A DNA stretch of 12,197 bases from assembly GCA_003552745.1 (NCBI GenBank), contig PUOG01000361.1, positions 1 to 12,197 of the forward strand. Reading direction: 5' to 3'. The stretch comes from Spirochaetaceae bacterium. Its GTDB lineage: Bacteria; Spirochaetota; Spirochaetia; DSM-27196; SKKC01. The notes below the pieces were generated by a model. That model ran no database searches. It saw only the letters and a program-made list of their open reading frames with translations, and was not told the origin of the DNA. The position numbers and the translations under genes were made by a program. Positions 7,614-12,197 of this stretch are shown in pieces. Numbering within the stretch: the first letter of the stretch is position 1; every line of letters begins with the position of its first letter.

Positions 7614-9037
7614 GGGACTCCGCGGAAGATTTCGTTGAGTCGCTCGTACTGGTCGTGCCGCGCGATCGTCACGAGCTTGTCGTCGGTTTCGAGAATCGAC
7701 TCGCCGTTGGGAACGAACGCCTGTTCTCCCCGCGATACGGTCATGATCAACGTATCCTTCGGCAGCTTCAGCTCACGAATCGGCTTTCCGACCGCACGGC
7801 TCTCCCGTCCGACAGTCAGTTCGAGCACTTCGACCGTACCGCCGGCGATAGAGCGAACGCTGCTGACCACTTCCTCATCGACGTGGCGAATCGTGGAAAC
7901 AATCGTATCGACCACAGCATTCTTTACGCTGACTGCGACATCGATATTGAGTTGCCCGCAGATATTGACATAGGAGCTGTTGTTCACGAGAACCATGGTG
8001 CGCTTCACGCCGAGCGAGCGGGCGTAGAGGGCGGTGACCATATTCAACTCCTGGTTTTCGGTTGTGCTGATAAGCAGGTCCGCGTCACCGAGTTTTTCCT
8101 CCTGGAACACCGACTCATCCGAAATGTCGGCGTTGGTCACGAGCGCGTCGGGGAACTGTGCGGAGAGTTCTTTGCACTTCTCATAGTCCTGTTCGACGAT
8201 CTGCAGCTTCCGTCGTTCGCCGGAGAAGAGTCTCGACCAGCCTCCCTGACCTTTGCGGGCGGTAGGGTTTTCCGGATCGACCGCGCGCGACTGCACACGT
8301 TCGGCTACAAGCCGCCCGACCTTGCCACCGCCTACGATGATGATCTTCTCGATCGGTTGGCGCGGCTTTCCCAACGTCCCGAAAATCTCCCGGAAATCGT
8401 GTTCGCTTGCGATCGAATAGAGCTGATCGCCCGCTTCGATCACCGTCGTACCGTCGGGAACGAGGTACGCCGGCCCGCGAACGATCACCCCGACGAGAAA
8501 GCTCACATTCAACTCGGTACCGATCTGGGCAAGTGAACGCCCCACAAGCGACGAACCCGACACCACCGTAATCGGTCGCATCTGCAGCGGCGAATTGCGA
8601 AAGACGAACACATCGCTTATCGCACCGCGCTCTACACTCGTCACGATTTCGTGGGCCGCTTCCTGTTCGGGATTCACCACGCGATCGATTCCGAGGAACG
8701 ACTTGCCGGAGATGGCGGTCGTGCTGTAGTCGATGCTGCGCACGCGCGCGATCTTGAGAGACACGACGAACTCGCTCGATACCAGCCCGCACGCGATCAT
8801 GTTGACCTCGTCCGAACCGGTCACCGCGATGAAGTAGTTCGCATTGTCGACCGAAGCCTTGCGCAGCACTTCGAGACTGTTGCATCCACCGGTTATGACA
8901 AGACAATCGAGCCGATGCGAAAGCAGCCGCGCTCGCTCCGGGTCGCGCTCGATGAGAACGACGTCGATCCCTTCGGCTCCGAGTTGACTTGCCAGTTGCA
9001 TGCCGACGGTTCCGCCGCCGGCGATAACCGCCTTCAT
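7610..9037 (-). CDS. trkA: Trk system potassium uptake regulatory subunit TrkA
   Basis: A 475-aa cytoplasmic NAD(H)- and nucleotide-binding subunit that gates TrkH. It contains two RCK modules. The first Rossmann motif is AGGGTVG (6-12) with acidic Glu30 ending the second strand; the second is IIIVGGGKVGR (232-242). Each is followed by an RCK-C (TrkA-C) lobe, for example SSLVGRSLAQIG (162-173) and SRAVGKPIRELKLP near the end. The length is close to E. coli TrkA (458 aa). An odd point is a stretch of about 20 polar and basic residues (about 253-276, including GQGGWSRLFSGERRK) inserted in the second Rossmann fold before its second strand. The ATG at 9037 has no evident Shine-Dalgarno but a well-placed promoter-like sequence. 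The PP2C gene ends 62 nt upstream on the same strand, and trkH overlaps downstream. Confidence 0.96.
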   Translation of the reverse strand: MKAVIAGGGTVGMQLASQLGAEGIDVVLIERDPERARLLSHRLDCLVITGGCNSLEVLRKASVDNANYFIAVTGSDEVNMIACGLVSSEFVVSLKIARVRSIDYSTTAISGKSFLGIDRVVNPEQEAAHEIVTSVERGAISDVFVFRNSPLQMRPITVVSGSSLVGRSLAQIGTELNVSFLVGVIVRGPAYLVPDGTTVIEAGDQLYSIASEHDFREIFGTLGKPRQPIEKIIIVGGGKVGRLVAERVQSRAVDPENPTARKGQGGWSRLFSGERRKLQIVEQDYEKCKELSAQFPDALVTNADISDESVFQEEKLGDADLLISTTENQELNMVTALYARSLGVKRTMVLVNNSSYVNICGQLNIDVAVSVKNAVVDTIVSTIRHVDEEVVSSVRSIAGGTVEVLELTVGRESRAVGKPIRELKLPKDTLIMTVSRGEQAFVPNGESILETDDKLVTIARHDQYERLNEIFRGVP

Positions 9038-9046
9038 AGCCGCTGA

Positions 9047-9075
9047 ATCGTAAACATCGCAGCGTGCGGTGTAAA
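9047..9075 (-). promoter_or_regulatory. Candidate promoter of trkA-trkH, leaderless geometry
   Basis: On the minus strand TTTACA (9075-9070; 5/6 to the -35 consensus) and TACGAT (9052-9047; 4/6 to the -10 consensus) are spaced by exactly 17 nt. The ATG begins 9 nt after the -10-like box, so the transcript would carry a leader of two or three bases at most. No ribosome binding site is visible before trkA. If active, it would let trkAH be expressed independently of the PP2C gene upstream. Confidence 0.5.
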
Positions 9076-9099
9076 GCCGTTACATATCCGACTGGAAGA

Positions 9100-9879
9100 C
9101 TAACGGTCGACAAGCGCTACGACGGTGACGTCGTCACGAAACCTGCCTCCGGCCGCGCTTCGGACGGCGCGATTGAGTGGCGAACCGTCCTCGATCGCAT
9201 CGAGCAGGCGCAGAAAAAGATCCTCCTCCCCCTTCGCGTCGCCCTGTACGTCGTTCACGACACCGTCGGAGGAGACGACGACCGCGCCGGCCGGAAAGGC
9301 GAGATCGATGTCCGGCACTTTCGAGACAACCTCTCCCATGAAGTGATCCCCGAGTGATCGCCCCGGCTGCAGGCCACCGCTGCCGTCCGGAGCCATGATG
9401 TATCCGAGAAAGTATCGTCCTCCCCGCTCCTCGGCCGCACGGCGCTCGGCGTGATTCGTTCGACAGTTGTGATCCGGAGTCCGCTCGAACGATCCGTCGC
9501 GACCACGCCAGAATGCCACGGTATCACCGAGCTGCGCATACGCGAGCATCGTCGCCGAAGCGTCGGCGATCACCGCGGTGACGACCGCGCCGCTCAACTC
9601 GGTCGCGGTCGCCTCGGCGGTCATGTCGATCGCGTTGCGAAGGGCGTCACGTGCGAGCTCCTTCCACTGGTCTTCGGAAAACGCCGGCGAAGCTGCCGCC
9701 TCCGCTTGCGAGGCGAACACCCGCTCGATCGCACCACCTATGCTGCCGACCACCGTCGCCGCACAGCGCGCCCCGCCATGTCCGTCGGCCACCACCACGA
9801 GGTGCGATCCGTCGGCGAGCTGCGAGACACGGTGACGATCCTCACCTTTCACCTCGTACGTGAACACTTCCGGCGTCAT
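9100..9879 (-). CDS. PP2C-family serine/threonine protein phosphatase
   Basis: A 259-aa metal-dependent (PPM) phosphatase expected to remove phosphate from Ser/Thr of target proteins in the cytoplasm. The start ATG 9879 is fixed by GGAGG (9889-9885) five bases upstream; the open frame continues upstream to 10011, but that part overlaps the divergent promoter region. Motifs are GEDRH (12-16), VVVADGHGG (28-36, metal-binding Asp), SGAVVTAV (96-103), AQLGDTVAFW (115-124), GRSLGDH (173-179), VVSSDGVVND (201-210, metal-binding Asp205) and RDDVTVVAL (248-256). No membrane segment, kinase or sensor domain is attached, and no partner kinase gene is in the window. It lies 62 nt before trkA on the same strand, which suggests but does not prove a role in controlling K+ uptake or the stress response. 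Target unknown. Confidence 0.9.
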   Translation of the reverse strand: MTPEVFTYEVKGEDRHRVSQLADGSHLVVVADGHGGARCAATVVGSIGGAIERVFASQAEAAASPAFSEDQWKELARDALRNAIDMTAEATATELSGAVVTAVIADASATMLAYAQLGDTVAFWRGRDGSFERTPDHNCRTNHAERRAAEERGGRYFLGYIMAPDGSGGLQPGRSLGDHFMGEVVSKVPDIDLAFPAGAVVVSSDGVVNDVQGDAKGEEDLFLRLLDAIEDGSPLNRAVRSAAGGRFRDDVTVVALVDR

Positions 9880-9895
9880 GAAATCCTCCAGGATA

Positions 9896-9924
9896 ACCGT
9901 ACCGCGACGCCGCTCACTCCACAA
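9896..9924 (-). promoter_or_regulatory. Candidate promoter of the PP2C gene
   Basis: On the minus strand TTGTGG (9924-9919) and TACGGT (9901-9896) are 17 nt apart. The start codon lies 16 nt after the -10-like box. The leader would be about 9-10 nt and contain little besides the GGAGG ribosome binding site. The -35 half is weak (3/6), so the call rests mainly on spacing and on resemblance to the other candidate promoters in this window. Confidence 0.35.
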
Positions 9925-9933
9925 GATGAAAAA

Positions 9934-9960
9934 CGAATCGCTCGGTCCGAATCGCTCGGT
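9934..9960. repeat. Perfect 13-nt tandem direct repeat in a divergent promoter region
   Basis: CGAATCGCTCGGT occurs at 9934-9946 and again at 9948-9960, separated by one base (period 14). The pair fills most of the space between the candidate -35 boxes of the PP2C gene (9919-9924) and the histidine phosphatase gene (9963-9968). Such a position suits a binding site for a regulator acting on both genes. The repeat is seen directly; its function is inferred. Confidence 0.6.
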
Positions 9961-9962
9961 AC

Positions 9963-9991
9963 TTGCCCGTACATCCCGATGTCGGTACGCT
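9963..9991 (+). promoter_or_regulatory. Candidate promoter of the histidine phosphatase - AAC(3)-like gene pair
   Basis: TTGCCC (9963-9968) and TACGCT (9986-9991) are separated by 17 nt. The ATG at 10003 begins 11 nt after the -10-like box, so the leader would be about 4-5 nt. No Shine-Dalgarno is visible. It supports the start at 10003 over the in-frame ATG at 9979, which would lie upstream of transcription initiation. Confidence 0.4.
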
Positions 9992-10002
9992 GTCACGAAA
10001 CG

Positions 10003-10599
10003 ATGACACAATCACCGACCACCCTCTGTCTGGTGCGTCACGGCGAAACCGACTGGAACCGCGCGGAACGTATCCAGGGAAGCACCGACATACCACTGAA
10101 CGAAGCCGGACGGGAACAGGCTCGTGCCACCGCTGCCGCGTTAGCGGACGAGCGCTGGGATATTATCGTCGCAAGTCCCCTTTCTCGGGCCACGGAAACC
10201 GCCGAGATCATAGCGGCGGAAGTGGGAATCGAAATCGTACATCCGGAGGCAGATCTCAGTGAGCGAGCATTTGGCGAGGCGGAGGGCATCCGGTCGGCGG
10301 AACGCCGCACGCGCTATCCCGACGGACTCATCCCCGGCGCCGAATCGTGGGACCACGTACGGGGGCGCGCGCTCGGAGCGATCGAACGTATTCGCTCGCG
10401 TTGGAGCGGTAAGCGGGTAATCGCGGTGAGCCACGGAGGAACCATCATCAACCTGCTCGATCTTCTCTCCGGCGGTGTCTTCGGGCCGAGCAGGAGCCGG
10501 CTCGACAATGCCGCAATGAGTCTGATCGAGTACGACGGCGCGTGGCGCGTGAGATGGTGCAATCGCACCGGCACACCGGCGACTCCCGAGCCGGCATGA
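10003..10599 (+). CDS. Histidine phosphatase superfamily protein (phosphoglycerate-mutase-like)
   Basis: A 198-aa cytoplasmic enzyme of the branch-1 histidine phosphatases. The catalytic motif LVRHGETDWN (10-19) carries the phospho-accepting His13. ASPLSRATETAEII (57-70), an acidic LSERAFGEAEG (85-95) and the second-His motif VIAVSHGGTI (139-148, His144) complete the active site. Length and motifs fit the PhoE/GpmB/CobC group of small phosphatases. The true substrate could be a phosphorylated sugar, phosphoglycerate, alpha-ribazole phosphate or another metabolite; no cobalamin genes lie nearby to favour CobC. The start is ATG 10003, as the family's N-terminal strand begins a few residues later; the in-frame ATG 9979 is the alternative. 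It is divergent from the PP2C gene, and an AAC(3)-like gene follows after 18 nt, probably in the same transcript. Confidence 0.9.
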   Translation: MTQSPTTLCLVRHGETDWNRAERIQGSTDIPLNEAGREQARATAAALADERWDIIVASPLSRATETAEIIAAEVGIEIVHPEADLSERAFGEAEGIRSAERRTRYPDGLIPGAESWDHVRGRALGAIERIRSRWSGKRVIAVSHGGTIINLLDLLSGGVFGPSRSRLDNAAMSLIEYDGAWRVRWCNRTGTPATPEPA

Positions 10600-10617
10600 C
10601 GGGAGCGGCAGCAGACG

Positions 10618-11379
10618 ATGGAAACCGTTACGGCCGGCGGGCTGACTGATGGGCTGAAGGCGCTCGGAATCCGCCGGGGTATGCAACTCCTTGTACACAG
10701 CTCACTTTCGAGCTTCGGCACCGTGGAGGGCGGAGCAGACACTGTCATCGATGCTCTGCTGTCGCTCGTGACCTCTGACGGGACGGTCATCGTGCCGACA
10801 CTTACCGGAAGCGAAACGCTCACTCCCGGGAATCCACCGGTTTTCGATCCGGATATCAACGAATGCTGGACCGGGTTGATCCCGGAAACCTTCCGACGAC
10901 GGAGGGAGGCGGTGCGCAGCCTGCACGCTACGCACTCGGTGGCGGCTATCGGCGCTGCGGCCGAAGAGGTAACGCGAGAGCACATCGACTCCATTACCCC
11001 GTGCGACGAACAGTCGCCGTACGGTCTCCTCGCCGGGCTCGACGAGGCGTACATACTCCTGATCGGAGTCGGACACGAGTCGAATACCACGTTGCATCAC
11101 GTCGAGGAGCTCGCCGGCGTCGACTACCACCTGCAACGCCTGCCGTGCCGTTCGCTTATATCTGCGGGTGGGTCCTCGTTCGAGCGCACCATCTTTCTCC
11201 ACCGCTACGGGCAGCCGCGGAAGTTCAACGCAATCGAGCCAGTGCTCGTTGAGCGCGGTATTGAGCGCCGCGCAAGAATCGGTCAAGCCGAAATACGCCT
11301 CGTGCACACACGAGGCCTGGTACGCACCGGCCTTCGATGCCTGCGTGCGGATCCACGCTTCTTCTGCGCCGACGATTAG
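10618..11379 (+). CDS. AAC(3)-family N-acetyltransferase
   Basis: A 253-aa protein resembling aminoglycoside 3-N-acetyltransferases and their YokD-type relatives, which transfer acetyl from acetyl-CoA to an amine. Family features are LLVHSSLSSFGTVEGGADTVIDALL (24-48), DGTVIVPTLT (54-63), FDPDINECWTGLIPETFR (76-93), RSLHATHSVAAIG (100-112, where the usual RSxHPxxS has Ala for Pro), CDEQSPYGLL (129-138), ILLIGVGHESNTTLHHVEEL (146-165). Length is near the family norm of about 260-280 aa. The start ATG follows GGGAGCGG (10600-10607), 18 nt after the phosphatase stop. Many chromosomal members of this family have no proven antibiotic substrate, and nothing here (no integron, transposon or resistance neighbours) indicates acquired resistance. 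The physiological substrate is unknown. Confidence 0.85.
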   Translation: METVTAGGLTDGLKALGIRRGMQLLVHSSLSSFGTVEGGADTVIDALLSLVTSDGTVIVPTLTGSETLTPGNPPVFDPDINECWTGLIPETFRRRREAVRSLHATHSVAAIGAAAEEVTREHIDSITPCDEQSPYGLLAGLDEAYILLIGVGHESNTTLHHVEELAGVDYHLQRLPCRSLISAGGSSFERTIFLHRYGQPRKFNAIEPVLVERGIERRARIGQAEIRLVHTRGLVRTGLRCLRADPRFFCADD

Positions 11380-11406
11380 CCGGCATAATCGGGACATTTA
11401 TGACCC

Positions 11407-11449
11407 GCGCCATTTCTGGCCCAGTATGAAATCCAGCCGCAAATGGTGC
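11407..11449. repeat. Imperfect inverted repeat / hairpin downstream of the AAC(3)-like gene
   Basis: GCGCCATTT (11407-11415) pairs with AAATGGTGC (11441-11449), nine pairs including one G-U. CTGG (11416-11419) and CCAG (11433-11436) can extend it inside. It begins 28 nt after the AAC(3)-like stop. No T-run follows at once, though AT-rich sequence does, so it may be a weak terminator or an operator for the downstream regulator. Confidence 0.35.
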
Positions 11450-11466
11450 TACGAATTATTGTCGAC

Positions 11467-11495
11467 TTTATTATTTTCACACAACGTGCTATCGT
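11467..11495 (+). promoter_or_regulatory. AT-rich promoter-like region before the WYL regulator
   Basis: The stretch from about 11451 to 11520 is clearly more AT-rich than the rest of the window. TGCTATCGT (11487-11495) resembles an extended -10 element (TGN then TATCGT), with TTTATT (11467-11472) 17 nt before it as a weak -35. A second -35-like TTCACA lies at 11476-11481 without a good partner. The leader would be about 70 nt. The AT-rich character is clear; the exact boxes are uncertain. Confidence 0.35.
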
Positions 11496-11570
11496 TCGGC
11501 ATAGCTAAGAATAGAATGGTCGCCCGCGAGGACGCATGGACCCTCAATGGTGATTCGGAGGAGTTAAGAA

Positions 11571-12197
11571 ATGGAGCACGAGCGCGCGGCGTTCGCTCGT
11601 CTACTGTTCATCGACAGCGAGATCGCCAAAGGCACCTATCCGAACGCAACCACGCTTGCCCGTGCCTGGAAGGGTGTCAGCGGGCGTACGATCAAACGCG
11701 ACATTCAGTGGCTGCGCGACAGCCAGAACGCACCGATCGAATACGATGCTTCTCGCCGTGGCTACTACTACGGCGACAAGTCGTTTCGCCTGCCGTCTGC
11801 GCTGATCGGCGCGGACGAGCTGTTCGCAATCTCGCTCGCCGGAGAAGTGCTTCGTCAGCACCGAAACTCACCGCTGTTCGAGACGCTGGCCGAAGCGTTC
11901 GACAAACTCGGGGCAATGCTTCCCGACCGCGTAAGCGTCGATCCGAGCTGGCTCGATCGCCGCATCTGGGCCGTCCACGATCCGGTCGCGCGGATCGAAG
12001 CCGCCGTGTGGAGTGCGGTCCTGCTCGGTTTGCGCGAACAGCGCAGACTGAGCATTTGCTGTTTCACCCACAACGGGAAGCCGGGCAACTCGAAGGAGGT
12101 GGACCCGTACCATCTCGTGGCCTTTCGTGGTGAGTGGTACCTCATCGGATACGATCGCTCCGAAGGTGAACGCCGGTGTATCGCGTTGTCGCAGCTA
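11571..12197 (+). CDS. WYL-domain helix-turn-helix transcriptional regulator, N-terminal part, 3' end outside window
   Basis: The frame is open from ATG 11571 to the window end (209 codons, no stop), so the C-terminus is missing. GGAGG (11557-11561) lies 9 nt upstream of the ATG. Residues about 1-60 form a winged HTH of the YafY/DeoR-like type: FARLLFIDSEIAKG, then TTLARAWKGVSGRTIKRDIQWLRD, where the recognition helix would lie, then YDASRRGYYYGD as the wing. A linker rich in Leu follows. The WYL domain begins near residue 130 and includes EVDPYHLVAFRGEWYLIGYDRSEGERR, close to the family's pattern of PYxLxxxxGxWYLxGxD. WYL domains commonly bind ligands or nucleic acid and control stress, DNA-repair or defence genes. 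Its target here is unknown; the gene stands alone after an AT-rich promoter region. Confidence 0.93.
   Translation, partial: MEHERAAFARLLFIDSEIAKGTYPNATTLARAWKGVSGRTIKRDIQWLRDSQNAPIEYDASRRGYYYGDKSFRLPSALIGADELFAISLAGEVLRQHRNSPLFETLAEAFDKLGAMLPDRVSVDPSWLDRRIWAVHDPVARIEAAVWSAVLLGLREQRRLSICCFTHNGKPGNSKEVDPYHLVAFRGEWYLIGYDRSEGERRCIALSQL

Noticed and set aside
7655..8536. A 293-codon + strand open frame opposite trkA
   Set aside because: Antisense shadow of a well-supported gene, with no family motif.
9880..10011. Longer PP2C N-terminus starting at 10011
   Set aside because: It would overlap the divergent gene's start and promoter, and GGAGG is ideally placed for ATG 9879.
10618..11379. Acquired antibiotic-resistance island
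   Set aside because: No insertion sequence, integron site, inverted repeats or base-composition shift borders the AAC(3)-like gene.

Overview
The window reads as chromosomal DNA from a GC-rich, probably salt-tolerant or halophilic bacterium. The main evidence is a gene set for making glycine betaine from glycine, followed by a Trk-type potassium uptake pair, the two classical arms of osmoadaptation. No rRNA, tRNA or other marker in the window fixes the lineage. Two-step glycine methylation is known from halophilic gammaproteobacteria, cyanobacteria, actinomycetes and some other halophiles, so I do not name a genus. I see no mobile element, CRISPR array, tRNA or rRNA.

Region 1 (1-3748, + strand) is a methyl-transfer operon. 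It contains the C-terminal part of S-adenosylhomocysteine hydrolase (ahcY, cut by the window edge), glycine/sarcosine N-methyltransferase (GSMT), sarcosine/dimethylglycine N-methyltransferase (SDMT) and methylenetetrahydrofolate reductase (metF). GSMT and SDMT together convert glycine to betaine and use three SAM. AhcY removes the inhibitory SAH produced. MetF makes the methyl-THF from which methionine is rebuilt. SDMT and metF overlap by one base (TAATG). The 157-nt ahcY-GSMT gap is the only sizeable gap in the operon and can fold into a strong hairpin plus a possible pseudoknot just before the GSMT ribosome binding site.

Region 2 (3805-6078, - strand) is a cytoplasmic family 3 glycoside hydrolase, convergent with metF and with no clear terminator between them.

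Region 3 (6141-9879, - strand) holds a PP2C-type protein phosphatase, then trkA (regulatory subunit) and trkH (channel subunit). trkA and trkH overlap by four bases (ATGA).

Region 4 (10003-11379, + strand) is divergent from the phosphatase. It contains a histidine-phosphatase-superfamily enzyme and, 18 nt later, an AAC(3)-family N-acetyltransferase. The 123-nt divergent gap carries a perfect 13-nt direct repeat between two opposed candidate promoters.

Region 5 (11571-12197, + strand) is the N-terminal part of a WYL-domain transcriptional regulator that runs off the window end. An AT-rich promoter-like stretch precedes it.

Four genes (GH3, trkA, PP2C, histidine phosphatase) have a -35-like hexamer, exactly 17 nt, then TACGNT, placed so close to the start codon that three of the transcripts would be leaderless or nearly so. 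Those same three genes lack an evident Shine-Dalgarno sequence.
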